Origin: Chloroflexota bacterium
Lineage (GTDB): Bacteria; Chloroflexota; Anaerolineae; J036; Brachytrichaceae
DNA: 64,000 bases
Reading direction: 5' to 3'
Assembly (NCBI GenBank): GCA_025354985.1
Contig: JANXLU010000019.1
Coordinates: 62,001-126,000 of the forward strand
Positions 28,646 to 37,753 of this stretch are shown here, piece after piece. How positions within the stretch are numbered: the stretch's first letter is position 1; each line of letters starts with the position of its first letter. The notes beneath the pieces were generated by a model, which worked only from the letters and a program-made list of their open reading frames with translations, searched no databases and was not told where the DNA came from. Both the position numbers and the translations under genes were made by a program.

Positions 28646-30784
28646 CTATTCGTCAACCTGGCGAGGCACATAGCGTCCGGTGTTATCTTCATCCACCTGA
28701 CGTGGCGCGTAACTGCCATTGCTTGCGCCGTTAATGACAACGGTCTCTTCCGCCGGTGGTGTGGCCGGAGCCGGTCGGGGTGTATGCTCATTTGTGGTTG
28801 GCACGGGTGTCGGGCTCACTGGTGCGGTCGGTGCGGCGCTGGCACGTGCGCCGTAGGCACCTGCGGGTTGCTCGATCAGAATTCCTGTGCCAAAACCATT
28901 GCCATTCATGTATGTGCCATGGTCATTGCCACGCCGGGCTTCCGCCAGAGCTTGGGCACGAATGGCAGCCAGGGTCTTGGGGATGATGTCATCCTTGAGC
29001 GAGTCTGCTGTCTGGTTACCCTCAATCACTGCTACGACATCCTTGCCGCTCAGGGTGTTCTTCACCAGCAATTCCTCGGCTACCGCCGACACTTCGCGCC
29101 AATGTTTGCGCAACAACTTGTCGGTGGCGTCCTCCATCATCATCCAATATTTCTTGAGTGTGGATTCATCACCACGCAGATACTGATCGTAGCTGGCGCC
29201 CATCGGACCGTTTGCGCCACCGGCCAGCGGTGGGCCAAAGAAACCGTTCTCCACCAAACGCCACATCATGTAGCGGATTCCCGGGAAATCACCGCCCACG
29301 CTCTGATAGATCTCACCGCTGTAAATGCGCTCCGCGCAGCGGCCGGCAAAATAGACAATTACATCGTAGGCCAGCCGATTTACCGGCGTAATGTGCTGTT
29401 CAACCGTGTCAATGGGTTGCATGTGGCCGTAGCTGCCGGTGGACAGCCGCACAATGGTTGCCCGCACAATCTTCTGCTCGGGCATCATGTAATACTGTGC
29501 CACGGCGTGGCCGGCTTCGTGGTGAGCCAATACCCGACGTTGGCCCTCATCAAACTCTTCGATGGGCATCTCCATGCCGCCTGACTGCTCCATGAACGCT
29601 TTTTCAATGTCTTTCTGGCCCACTAGTTTGCGCCCGTCAAAGAAGGCGATTCGGACTGCGTCCTTGGTGATCGCGCCCGCAATATCCGCGGGTGTCAGTC
29701 CGTTGGTATCACCAACAATCGCCTCAAGATCAATCGTGTCGTCCGACTTGATCTTCTTTAGGTAGCCCTGGATGATCAAGCGTCGGCTGGCGCGGTCGGG
29801 CGCTTCCACCGCAATTTTTGTGTCCAACCGACCCGACCGGGTCAACGCGGGATCCAGAACATCGGGACGGTTTGTGCTGCCCATCCACATAACGTTCCAC
29901 TTGGGTGGCTTGGGAATATAGCGCTGACCAAACGTCGAATAAAACCGGCTTTTCAATGTTTCAAGCCGGGAGGGTTTGTTGATGCCGTCCATTTGGCTGA
30001 GCAGTGTGCTCAGGGCCATCATCCCCATCATGCCCATACCCATGCCGCCACCCATCATCTGGGTTGCGCCGCCACCACGCACGCCGCCCCGGCTCATGCC
30101 GATGGCGTCAATTTCGTCGATGTATGCAACGCACGCTCCATATTTTTTTGCCAGCTGCCGGGCCCATGCGGAAAACCGCAGCACCTTCAAAATGTCCATC
30201 CCCATGAACATGGCCTGAAAGCTCGTGCCCTCGGCGCTGATAAACGCCATGCCGCTTTCACCTGCGATGGCTTTGGCCAACATCGTCTTGCCGGTTCCAG
30301 GAGGGCCATACAGCAACAGTCCGCTGATGTATTTGCCACCCATCTTCTCGAATTCCTTGCGGTCACGCAAGAGAAACATCCACTGCTTGACCAGCTTTAC
30401 CAGCTGGGGCTGGCCCCAATAATCGGCAAAGGTCACGGTGGTGTTGTCGCCGGGTTTGATGATCTCGACCTTCGGGCGACCCAAAAACCAGAACAGCAGA
30501 CCAAACTGCAACACAATGCCGGCCATCAGCGTCATTATCTGAAGACCGATCTGCAGTGCCGTGGTGATGCCCGAGAGCACCATATTCATCGAGACGTCGT
30601 CCGTTGTCGCGAACGAGATCACGGCCCCAAGCACGCCAACTACAAGCACGATCTTGATGAAGTTCTTGATGTATCGCTTGAGTCGCGCCGGCCAGTAGTT
30701 ATACGGTATGTCGAGCTTTTGCTTGGCGTTGCTCATTTCCGTTGAGGAATTTGGCGAAAGGAGGGGGTTTGTCACACGTGCCAT
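28646..30784 (-). CDS. FtsH-like AAA+ membrane zinc metalloprotease with Gly/Met-rich insertion
   Basis: 712 residues from ATG 30784, chosen because GGAG lies 12 nt upstream; TTG 30802 and ATG 30736 are alternatives. Two N-terminal helices lie within ~40-105. The AAA module has Walker A GPPGTGKT (~160-167), Walker B VAYIDEIDAIG (~219-229), sensor STNRPDVLDPALTRSGRLD with the second-region Arg, and the protease motif HEAGH (~422-426). Between Walker B and sensor 1 it carries a Gly/Met-rich insert (~241-258) and a further ~30-residue insert absent from ordinary FtsH. The C-terminus is a Pro/Thr tail with a repeated PRQVDE element. Likely role: membrane-protein quality control. It is unlikely to be the only FtsH of the cell. 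Confidence 0.85.
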   Translation of the reverse strand: MARVTNPLLSPNSSTEMSNAKQKLDIPYNYWPARLKRYIKNFIKIVLVVGVLGAVISFATTDDVSMNMVLSGITTALQIGLQIMTLMAGIVLQFGLLFWFLGRPKVEIIKPGDNTTVTFADYWGQPQLVKLVKQWMFLLRDRKEFEKMGGKYISGLLLYGPPGTGKTMLAKAIAGESGMAFISAEGTSFQAMFMGMDILKVLRFSAWARQLAKKYGACVAYIDEIDAIGMSRGGVRGGGATQMMGGGMGMGMMGMMALSTLLSQMDGINKPSRLETLKSRFYSTFGQRYIPKPPKWNVMWMGSTNRPDVLDPALTRSGRLDTKIAVEAPDRASRRLIIQGYLKKIKSDDTIDLEAIVGDTNGLTPADIAGAITKDAVRIAFFDGRKLVGQKDIEKAFMEQSGGMEMPIEEFDEGQRRVLAHHEAGHAVAQYYMMPEQKIVRATIVRLSTGSYGHMQPIDTVEQHITPVNRLAYDVIVYFAGRCAERIYSGEIYQSVGGDFPGIRYMMWRLVENGFFGPPLAGGANGPMGASYDQYLRGDESTLKKYWMMMEDATDKLLRKHWREVSAVAEELLVKNTLSGKDVVAVIEGNQTADSLKDDIIPKTLAAIRAQALAEARRGNDHGTYMNGNGFGTGILIEQPAGAYGARASAAPTAPVSPTPVPTTNEHTPRPAPATPPAEETVVINGASNGSYAPRQVDEDNTGRYVPRQVDE

Positions 30785-30802
30785 TCGATTTATTTGCTCC
30801 AA

Positions 30803-31121
30803 TTTGCTAGCGCTTTAAGAGATTGTAGCGCAGCGACAGGGGGTGAAGTGGTAGTTCGCGCTAAGACGTTCGTGAGAATTTGCCACGGGTTTTATTGCGC
30901 GTTCATGTTGTTTGTCATTGCGATCTCTTGTTAACTATACGTTGAAAAGTCATGGGTTGGTTCTCTCCGCTGGAAATTGTCATGGTTCTGTCACTTTTGT
31001 GTCAAGCCAAAACTTCTGGTTGAAGGCATGCTGATGCCGTCTTCACGTTGGGACAACCGTCGCAGGTTCCACAACCTGTCTACAAACCAAATACAAGCCA
31101 CTCCAAAAGAAGGAAAAAATC
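30803..31121. other. Intergenic region between divergent FtsH-like and VWA genes
   Basis: About 320 bp without a convincing reading frame. It must contain both divergent promoters. The best plus-strand candidate is TTGTCA (30912-30917), an 18-bp spacer, and TATACG (30936-30941), which would give a ~175-nt leader before the VWA gene at 31122. The ribosome-binding site GAAGGA lies just before that ATG. No clear structured RNA or operator was recognised. Confidence 0.5.
30912..30941 (+). promoter_or_regulatory. Candidate sigma70-type promoter for the VWA lipoprotein gene
   Basis: TTGTCA, an 18-bp spacer and TATACG. It matches four to five of six bases in each box and is the only good pair seen in the divergent gap upstream of 31122. 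Confidence 0.35.
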
Positions 31122-32960
31122 ATGACCCGCAAACCTTATCAACCCGTCCCGCTCATTTTCGCCGCCTGCGCTGCAGTGCTGGTGTCTGCCTGCTCCGCCC
31201 CGGCTGCACTGCGGCCGCCCGACATTGTTGAAATCCCCGCATCGCACACCCAGGACGTTCCGTCATCTCGTCCGGCCGCGACCACCGCGCCTCGACCCGA
31301 CGCCGTCGTTCGACGACAGCCCGCGGCAACTGCGGCGCCTGCCGCGTCACAACCAAATCCCGTGGTTCGATCACAGGCCGCCCCCACCGCGGCGTCAGCG
31401 GACACGGCAAAGCAAGCCAGCACCTATCAATCTGTGCCGCAACCAATACCAAACCAACCGACCTTACCCGGCGCTTCGGTTGGCCAGCCACCCGTTCCGC
31501 CCGCCGGCGAGATCGCCCCTGTGCCCGGCCCACGCCAGATTGACCCGCTCAACAACCGCCTGCCCGCGGAACCCACGTCCGTCGTGCCGCCCGTTGTCCA
31601 ACCCGCTGATGCAGGTTTCAAGGACTATGGGGTCAATCCATTTGTGAATACCAATCGTGATCAATTAAGCACCTTCGGTCTTGATGTCGACAACGCCAGC
31701 TATAACGTGGCCAAGCGCTACATCCAACAAGGGTCGTTGCCTCCATTTCAGTCCGTGCGCGTTGAAGAATTTGTTAATTCATTCAAACAAGGCTTTCCGT
31801 CACCCCGCACCTCTGTGTTTGGAATTTTTGCCGATGGCGCACCCAGCCCGTTTCACACCGATGGCAGCTATTTGCTCCGGATTGGCGTGCAAGGATATGA
31901 GCTGCCCGTCTTTGCCCGGAAGCCGGCCAACTTCACCTTTGTCATCGACGAAAGTGGCAGCATGTCCGATGGCAACCGCATTGCAGTGGCGCGTCAGGCC
32001 GTGCGGTCATTGGTTGCAAAGCTCAACGCGGCCGACACGGTCGGCGTGGTGGCTTTTACCGACAGAACCCGCGTGGTTATCGAGCCAACGAGTGCAACAA
32101 ACCGGGACGCGATCGAGCGCGCAATTGGCACAATCTATCCAAAGAATGGGACAAACTTGCAAAGTGGTCTTGTAGCCGGTTATGACATGGCAGTCGCAAA
32201 TCTGCGACCCGGCAACACCAACCGAATTATTCTCATAAGTGATGGCGTGGCGAACGAAGGCGGTATTCGTCCGGAGGAAATCTTGCGCAGCGTGCAGGAT
32301 TATGCGAATCGGGGCGTGGCCTTCACCAGCGTTGGCGTTGGTTTTGGCAACTATAACGACACGCTGATGGAGCAGCTGGCCGACAAGAGCGAAGGCGGCA
32401 ACTACATGTATCTAAACACGCTTGAAGATGCCGATAATTTGTTTGCAAACAAGCTGGTGGCACTGCAGGAGATTGCCAAAGACGCCAAGGTGCAGGTCGA
32501 ATTTAACCCGGCGGTGGTGGGTGAATATCGATTGCTCGGATATGAAAACCGCGCAATCAACGATGCTGACTTTCGCAATGATGCAGTTGTGGGCGGCGGC
32601 ATCGGCGCAGGCCACACTTCCACGGCCATCTATGCACTGCGGCTGTTGCCAAATTCCAGCGGACGGATTGGCACGGTCAACCTTCGCTGGACCGATCCAA
32701 CCAGCCACGCCGTTAGCGAAATCAACGGCGATGTGCTCACGAGCGATCTGAGGTCTCGTTTTGAGGACACCACTCCACGCTTTCAGCTGGCCGCGACCGT
32801 GGCCCAGTTTGCCGAGGTGCTTCGCAAGAGCGCATATCGCGGCGAAGGAAATCTGCGCGACCTCAGCCACCGCGCCCACGCCATTGCCCAGTTAATCCCG
32901 GACGACCCTGCAGTTGGCGAGTTCTCAGCCCTGGTCAGCCGTGCCGCGCAACAGCGCTAA
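31122..32960 (+). CDS. VWA-domain lipoprotein (YfbK-like)
   Basis: 612 residues. Lipobox VSAC (Cys24) predicts a lipid-anchored extracytoplasmic protein. Residues 25-165 are Pro/Ala/Thr-rich and probably disordered. Residues ~170-265 are the conserved N-terminal YfbK domain (NPFVNTNRDQLSTFGLDVD, then NASYNVAKRYIQQGSLPP). The VWA fold (~270-450) has an intact MIDAS start in DESGSMS (276-282) and later metal contacts. The C-terminal ~150 residues match DUF3520. These proteins are thought to act in metal-dependent protein binding at the envelope. It is followed by a long hairpin and the convergent L,D-transpeptidase gene. Confidence 0.85.
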   Translation: MTRKPYQPVPLIFAACAAVLVSACSAPAALRPPDIVEIPASHTQDVPSSRPAATTAPRPDAVVRRQPAATAAPAASQPNPVVRSQAAPTAASADTAKQASTYQSVPQPIPNQPTLPGASVGQPPVPPAGEIAPVPGPRQIDPLNNRLPAEPTSVVPPVVQPADAGFKDYGVNPFVNTNRDQLSTFGLDVDNASYNVAKRYIQQGSLPPFQSVRVEEFVNSFKQGFPSPRTSVFGIFADGAPSPFHTDGSYLLRIGVQGYELPVFARKPANFTFVIDESGSMSDGNRIAVARQAVRSLVAKLNAADTVGVVAFTDRTRVVIEPTSATNRDAIERAIGTIYPKNGTNLQSGLVAGYDMAVANLRPGNTNRIILISDGVANEGGIRPEEILRSVQDYANRGVAFTSVGVGFGNYNDTLMEQLADKSEGGNYMYLNTLEDADNLFANKLVALQEIAKDAKVQVEFNPAVVGEYRLLGYENRAINDADFRNDAVVGGGIGAGHTSTAIYALRLLPNSSGRIGTVNLRWTDPTSHAVSEINGDVLTSDLRSRFEDTTPRFQLAATVAQFAEVLRKSAYRGEGNLRDLSHRAHAIAQLIPDDPAVGEFSALVSRAAQQR

Positions 32961-32968
32961 CCTGGATT

Positions 32969-33012
32969 GGGGAAGGTGACGGAACCACTACTGTGGGTCC
33001 GTCACCTTCCCC
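32969..33012. terminator. Long hairpin between convergent genes
   Basis: GGGGAAGGTGACGGA (32969-32983) pairs perfectly with TCCGTCACCTTCCCC (32998-33012). Inside, CCAC-TACT-GTGG extends the stem past one mismatch. It fills the 53-bp gap between the VWA and L,D-transpeptidase genes and could stop transcription from both sides, although neither side has a strong T-run. Confidence 0.55.
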
Positions 33013-33013
33013 T

Positions 33014-34072
33014 CTAATAGTTGATAATGACCTTCGTGCCGCTGTTCCATTCCTTGGGGAAATACCATCCGGATTCATAAGGAGCAATCGGGTTTGACCA
33101 GCGCCACACCCATCTGGCTGTGTCGTTGCTCGCGTTTACGCAGCCGTGGCTGCGGCGTGCTCCCCAATCGTAATGCCAGTATGTGCCGTGAATGGCGACC
33201 CCCTGCGCGGTAAAGAACGAGCAGAAGGCAACACCTGGTAGATCGTAGCCATCCTCGGTGCCCAGGTCGCCCGACATGTGCGCGGTAGGAGCCTTATACA
33301 AAATGCGATGTTCACCACCAGGTGTAAATTGCCCGGTCTTGCGCGTGCCGCTGGCAATCGGGGCGTGAAACACCGCGGTATCGCCTTCAAATGCCGTCAG
33401 AATGCTGGTCGGCAGGTCCACTTCAATGCGTTTGTTCTCAACGTTTGGTGAAATTGGTGCGATTTCCTCCGGGCTGATGCGTCGCAGATGTTGGGCCTTG
33501 ACATAGCCGCCGCCATTTACACCTTCGGCCACCCGATACCACCAGGAGGCGTCATCATCCTGCACCGCATCAATCACGCGATAAACCGTTCCATAATATA
33601 GGCGATGGCTGTAATAAGTGCTGCCGGGTCGGTAGTGCGCCTCGCTCACTGGCACGCTTACTTCGCTCCAAAATTTTGCCTTGGCCGTTTCCTTGGGTTG
33701 CACTTCGTTGGGGCGGTTGTCCACGGGTTGCATCCACGCAGAATGCACAAAACCGCCGTCGGTGCGAAACCATACCGCGTTTTTGTGCGCCCCAAGCGGG
33801 TCACCCGTCACCTGCTCAAGCAGCGGGATGATCTCGTCATAATCAAAGTATTTGACGACCGTGGCGTCAAAGGAGGGCTTTTCGCGCAAGGCATATCCCC
33901 ACACGGCGACGCGGCCAAATGGCAGTGGCGCTGCAACCGCCGAGGTGCCCGCAAATGCGTTATAGACCGGTATTTGGGCCAGTGTCAGCGCACCCGCACC
34001 TTTGGCTGTCAACGAGAGGAGCGAGCGACGTGAAATCATCGCGCCAATTGTAGTCGTGCGCCGTTTACGCAT
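33014..34072 (-). CDS. L,D-transpeptidase (YkuD) with Tat-type signal
   Basis: 352 residues from ATG 34072, supported by AAGGA 9 nt upstream; 34081 and 34039 are alternative starts. The N-terminus has a twin-arginine signal, ISRRSLLSL, then a hydrophobic stretch to an AxA-like site. An SH3-like region (~60-200) precedes the YkuD catalytic domain with HGTYWHYDW (His~295) and SHGCVN (catalytic Cys~311). Such enzymes crosslink peptidoglycan stem peptides or anchor proteins to them. Presence of this enzyme suggests the organism has peptidoglycan. The first 8 bp overlap the end of the GT4 gene upstream. Confidence 0.85.
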   Translation of the reverse strand: MRKRRTTTIGAMISRRSLLSLTAKGAGALTLAQIPVYNAFAGTSAVAAPLPFGRVAVWGYALREKPSFDATVVKYFDYDEIIPLLEQVTGDPLGAHKNAVWFRTDGGFVHSAWMQPVDNRPNEVQPKETAKAKFWSEVSVPVSEAHYRPGSTYYSHRLYYGTVYRVIDAVQDDDASWWYRVAEGVNGGGYVKAQHLRRISPEEIAPISPNVENKRIEVDLPTSILTAFEGDTAVFHAPIASGTRKTGQFTPGGEHRILYKAPTAHMSGDLGTEDGYDLPGVAFCSFFTAQGVAIHGTYWHYDWGARRSHGCVNASNDTARWVWRWSNPIAPYESGWYFPKEWNSGTKVIINY

Positions 34073-35171
34073 TGTGAGCATTCCTTAACACGGCGGTTGT
34101 TTCCAGAGCGGTGCGTTGCCAGCTAAACTGCGCTGCGCGCAACAGCGCTCGTTGTGCCAGCCGGTCGTGGAGCTCGTCATCCGTGCAAACTGCGATCACG
34201 CTTCCCGCCATTCGCCGCGCATTCATGGGCTCGATAAGCATGCCGGCGTTCCCCACCACCTCGGGCAGAGAACTGGCATTGCTCCCGACAATCGGCACAC
34301 CGCAGGCCATGGCCTCCAGCGGAGGCAGACCGAAACCCTCGTAGGTGCTTGTGAATAAAAAGCAGCGTGCCAGCGCAATGACCCCGCGCTTGTCTTCGTC
34401 GGCCACGCGTCCTATTAGCCTTACAACATCCGCCAGTTCAAGATCTTGGATCAATTGCCCCAGCGTTGTGCGTGCGCCGGCAGCAGTGGTCACCGGGGTG
34501 TCCTCCGTGCCGTTGATCACCAGAGTGTATTCATGCCCGATAGTCTCGCCACACCAGGTAAACACCTGGAGCAGGGTCTCGATATTTTTGCGCGGGTCAA
34601 ACCCGCCGAGATACAGCACGTAGCCCTCGGGCAACTGATAGCGGGCGCGCACGCGCGTGGCTTCATCATTTGAAATGTTGGGTGTTAGGGTCGGGTCCGC
34701 TGCGAGCGGCACCACTGCCACCCGGCTTGAAGCGACCGGAAGCAGCCTCACAATATCCTTTTTGCTGTGCTCGCTGTCGGTCAGAATGCCCTGTACGCCC
34801 GCGGTTGCGGCGCGGGCAAGGCTGCTGTATAGACGATGCCGCAGCGCCCCGCGATAATCCGGAAGTGCCAGTGGAATGACGTCGTGCACCGTGCATACGA
34901 TTGGCGCCGGGCATCGCAGGGGTGGCGCCCAATACGGGACAAAAGCCACATCCGCTTTCATCCGACCCACCGCCCGCGGAAATCCATTTTGCTCAAAGGC
35001 GACCTTGGCCAGATCGTTGCGCGACCGCGGCTCGACGAATTCGAAGGCGATATCCGGGGTAACCTGACGGATGGCGGCTGCCAGTTGAATCAGATATTGC
35101 CCGCTGCCAATATGCGGTGAGTGCGCAAACCACGCGTTTACGGCGACGGTAAGCTGCTGACATGGTTGCAT
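34065..35171 (-). CDS. GT4 family glycosyltransferase
   Basis: 368 residues from ATG 35171. A longer open frame extends upstream to 35591 but runs antisense through the HTH gene and has no protein-like content. The N-terminal domain begins TVAVNAWFAHSPHIGSGQYLIQLAAAI, a glycogen-synthase-fold acceptor domain. The C-terminal domain has LYLGGFDPRKNIETLLQVF and the GT4 donor motif STYEGFGLPPLEAMACGVPIV (E-x7-E arrangement). It probably transfers a hexose from a nucleotide sugar onto a cell-surface glycan. Only 13 bp separate it from the divergent HTH regulator. Confidence 0.85.
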   Translation of the reverse strand: MQPCQQLTVAVNAWFAHSPHIGSGQYLIQLAAAIRQVTPDIAFEFVEPRSRNDLAKVAFEQNGFPRAVGRMKADVAFVPYWAPPLRCPAPIVCTVHDVIPLALPDYRGALRHRLYSSLARAATAGVQGILTDSEHSKKDIVRLLPVASSRVAVVPLAADPTLTPNISNDEATRVRARYQLPEGYVLYLGGFDPRKNIETLLQVFTWCGETIGHEYTLVINGTEDTPVTTAAGARTTLGQLIQDLELADVVRLIGRVADEDKRGVIALARCFLFTSTYEGFGLPPLEAMACGVPIVGSNASSLPEVVGNAGMLIEPMNARRMAGSVIAVCTDDELHDRLAQRALLRAAQFSWQRTALETTAVLRNAHNA

Positions 35172-35184
35172 GTAAACTTGGATT

Positions 35185-35931
35185 ATGCCTGATGCCAGCT
35201 CACCGAACCCGCGCAAAAAAGCATCGCAAACACCATCGCCCGCCATTCCGTCGCTTGGCGCGCAGCTAAAGCGGGCCCGCGAAACTGCGGCGCGCTCCGT
35301 CAAGGATTGCGCGCAGCAAATCAGCATCAGCGCCGCGCAATACGAAGCATATGAAGATGGCAGTCGGCAGCCTGGTCTGCCCGAGCTTGAGCAGTTGGCA
35401 CTGTTTCTGCAGGTGCCACTTGCCGCGCTGCTCGACGGCACGGAGTTTTCGCCGTTGGTTCCGTCGGCAACCGAGGTGGCCGAAATCATCGCATTGCGCA
35501 CTCGGATCATTGGGGCGCGCTTGCGCAAGGCCCGGATCGACCGCGGTGAAGACCTGCCCACCGCTGCCCGGGCAATGGGTCTGCGCGCCATGGATTTGGA
35601 ACGAATCGAGCTCGCAAACCGGGCGCTGCCGCTTTATAGGCTGGATCAGTTGGCCGCTCACCTTGGTTTGACCCGGGCGGACTTTTTTGAATCCAAACCC
35701 GCCCCGGTGAATGCGGTTGAAGAGCCCGCACCCGCCGAACCAAAATCGGAGCACGCACAACAATTTGCAGCGTTTATGCGGTTGCCGGCGGATGTGCGCG
35801 GCGCATTGCTTGATGTTGAGGCGCTGGAATATGTGCGCGCAGGTCTCGCTTTGCGGGCGTTTCGCCCGAAGGACCTGCGTCGGGCGGGCAGGGCGCTGAC
35901 CAACTTGGCCGGTGCCGTGGAAGCGCCATGA
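35185..35931 (+). CDS. XRE-type transcriptional regulator with two HTH domains
   Basis: 248 residues. The first helix-turn-helix (~residues 28-95) reads LGAQLKRARETAARSVKDCAQQISISAAQYEAYEDGSRQPGLPELEQLA. The second (~105-170) reads IIGARLRKARIDRGEDLPTAARAMGLRAMDLERIELANRALPLYRLDQLA. Both fit the lambda-repressor/XRE fold, and the C-terminal ~80 residues are a short helical tail. Tandem XRE domains in one chain suggest recognition of two half sites. It is divergent from the GT4 gene across 13 bp and overlaps the hydrolase gene by 4 bp (ATGA), so it may control either or both. Confidence 0.8.
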   Translation: MPDASSPNPRKKASQTPSPAIPSLGAQLKRARETAARSVKDCAQQISISAAQYEAYEDGSRQPGLPELEQLALFLQVPLAALLDGTEFSPLVPSATEVAEIIALRTRIIGARLRKARIDRGEDLPTAARAMGLRAMDLERIELANRALPLYRLDQLAAHLGLTRADFFESKPAPVNAVEEPAPAEPKSEHAQQFAAFMRLPADVRGALLDVEALEYVRAGLALRAFRPKDLRRAGRALTNLAGAVEAP

Positions 35932-36845
35932 CGACAGCCATGACTGATGAGACGCGATTCCGCCGGCACATGGCGCTTGTGCCCGAGTTGGCCGGCTTTG
36001 CAAGAACAATCAGTTTGCCAAAGACCGGCGTGCGGCTGCATGCATATGACACGGGTGAAGCCAAGCCACCCTTGTTGCTCGTTCATGGTCTTGCGGATGA
36101 GAGCGACAGCTGGCGACATGTGATTCCGACGCTGGTCCGCACCCATCGCGTCATCGCGCCAGATTTGCCGGGTTTTGGTCGGAGCGACAAACCCCGGCGC
36201 GCTTACACGATCGACTTCTTTCGCGACACCCTGCTCGAACTTCTGGACGTGCTGGGGTTTGATGGGGTGATCTATGTGGGCAACTCGCTTGGAGCAATGA
36301 TCGGTCACTGGCTGACAATCTCGACACCGGCGCGGGTGCGCCGATTGATTCTCGTGGATGGCTCGTTGGTAATCACCCAGCGACCCACGACCCTGCGCGG
36401 CAAGTGGCAGGCAGCGCTTGGGCTGGCGCCAATCCTTGGCGAGCGTTGGTATAACAGTTTGCGGGGCCGGCCCGATGCGGCCTACGCCACTCTAGCGGCT
36501 TATTATGCTGACATGTCTGCCTTGCCGCAGACCGACCGCGACTTTTTGTATCAGCGGGTAAACGAGCGCGTGTGGGATGACCAGCAACGCGACGCATACT
36601 TCAGCACCCGTCGCAACACCACGGCTTGGTTTCTGGCTCATGGCGACCTCGCCGCCCGGATCACCGCGCTGACAACCCCAACCCACGTCATCTGGGGTGA
36701 AGCGGATCGCATCCTTGACATTTCGAACGCCCGTGACTTCATAAAAATCCAACCCTCTGCGAATTTGACCGTCCTGCCCGGCGTGGGGCACCTGCCGCAG
36801 CAGGAGGCGCCAGAGGCTTTTCTGGCCGCGCTGGCGCTTGGGTAG
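35928..36845 (+). CDS. Alpha/beta hydrolase
   Basis: 305 residues, cytoplasmic. Motifs are LLLVHGLADESDSWRHVIPTL (oxyanion strand), VIAPDLPGFGRSDKP, nucleophile Ser in VGNSLGAMIG, acid in WGEADRILD and catalytic His in GVGHLPQQEAPEAF. This is a complete triad of the epoxide hydrolase / haloalkane dehalogenase / esterase superfamily; the substrate is not predictable. Overlap with the HTH gene by 4 bp indicates translational coupling. Confidence 0.85.
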   Translation: MTTAMTDETRFRRHMALVPELAGFARTISLPKTGVRLHAYDTGEAKPPLLLVHGLADESDSWRHVIPTLVRTHRVIAPDLPGFGRSDKPRRAYTIDFFRDTLLELLDVLGFDGVIYVGNSLGAMIGHWLTISTPARVRRLILVDGSLVITQRPTTLRGKWQAALGLAPILGERWYNSLRGRPDAAYATLAAYYADMSALPQTDRDFLYQRVNERVWDDQQRDAYFSTRRNTTAWFLAHGDLAARITALTTPTHVIWGEADRILDISNARDFIKIQPSANLTVLPGVGHLPQQEAPEAFLAALALG

Positions 36846-36874
36846 GAATCTATTCGTCCGAGTTTGGTGCCTGA

Positions 36875-36982
36875 ATGTGGAACGCGCCACACGTCTTCGC
36901 GGTTGCGGCTCTCGTCCTTATTCTAATTACGGTTACCACGCTGGCGGCCCCGTCTGAGCACGCCGAATTTGCGGCGCTATGA
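36875..36982 (+). CDS. Possible 35-residue single-helix membrane peptide
   Basis: ATG 36875 opens a 35-codon frame whose centre (VFAVAALVLILITVTTLAA) is a strong transmembrane helix, ending in a short acidic tail. There is no clear ribosome-binding site. It lies in the ~280-bp gap between the hydrolase and DinB genes, 29 bp after the hydrolase stop. It could be a real small membrane protein or chance coding; evidence is composition only. Confidence 0.25.
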   Translation: MWNAPHVFAVAALVLILITVTTLAAPSEHAEFAAL

Positions 36983-37127
36983 TGAGTTCCGTGCGTTTAT
37001 GCGGAACCGACCCACGGTGGATGTGCTGCGGCTGCAGATGCAAGATGTGCTGGGTACGGCGATATACCTCTGGTGCATCGCATGTTGTGTTATTGTCTGG
37101 GACGGGCGCCCAATCCGTCGCACGATC

Positions 37128-37643
37128 ATGAGCATCCAATTACCGATCACAATTCAGCGCATGCAGGCCAACCTGACTGTGATAAAGGGTCTCTTTTCAG
37201 GCGCGTCAGATGATTTGGCACGCTGGAAGCCCGATGACAATGAATGGTCGCTTCTTGAAGTGTTGGGTCACCTGTGTGACGAAGAGCGTGAAGACTTTAG
37301 ACCCCGCCTTGACATTATGCTCAATCGCCCCGGCGAGGTGTGGACGCCCATTCACCCATCGGCATGGGTGATCGAACGGGGCTATGCCCGGGCTGATCTG
37401 ACCGACCTTATGGTAACCTTTGAGGCCGAGCGGAGTCGCTCAATAAGCTGGCTGAAGACATTAGGCACGCCGATTTGGACCACCGCTTATGTGCGCGATT
37501 TTAATACGGTTACCGCAGGGGATATGCTGACGTCATGGCTGGCCCACGATCATCTTCACATCCGGCAGATCAACGCGCTGCACTATGGTTGGCAGGCGCG
37601 CAATGGCATTCCTTTTAGCCCGGCCTATGCCGGGGATTGGTGA
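37128..37643 (+). CDS. DinB-family protein
   Basis: 171 residues from ATG 37128; an upstream reading from 36969 has no protein-like sequence. The four-helix-bundle DinB pattern is visible: SIQLPITIQRMQANLTVIKGLFSG, WKPDDNEWSLLEVLGHLCDEE with the first His, and DMLTSWLAHDHLHIRQINALHYG with the paired His residues of the metal site. These are metal-binding proteins; several relatives are bacillithiol or mycothiol transferases, others unknown. No operon partner is evident. Confidence 0.75.
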   Translation: MSIQLPITIQRMQANLTVIKGLFSGASDDLARWKPDDNEWSLLEVLGHLCDEEREDFRPRLDIMLNRPGEVWTPIHPSAWVIERGYARADLTDLMVTFEAERSRSISWLKTLGTPIWTTAYVRDFNTVTAGDMLTSWLAHDHLHIRQINALHYGWQARNGIPFSPAYAGDW

Positions 37644-37753
37644 TGTTCTGAAGCAAAAAGTTGAGCGAATGGCAGCAAAGTCGTAACGAAATCGCAGGGT
37701 AGCCGGTGGGTTCGATTAAGGCCTGATAAAGTCAACCGAACTAGTCTGGAGTG

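Noticed and set aside
35172-35591. N-terminal extension of the GT4 gene up to 35591
   Set aside because: The extra ~140 residues run antisense through the XRE regulator and are Ser/Ala/Arg-rich without fold signals; the GT4 domain begins at the ATG 35171.
36969-37127. N-terminal extension of the DinB protein
   Set aside because: No family similarity before ATG 37128 and poor composition; the DinB fold starts at MSIQLPITIQRM.
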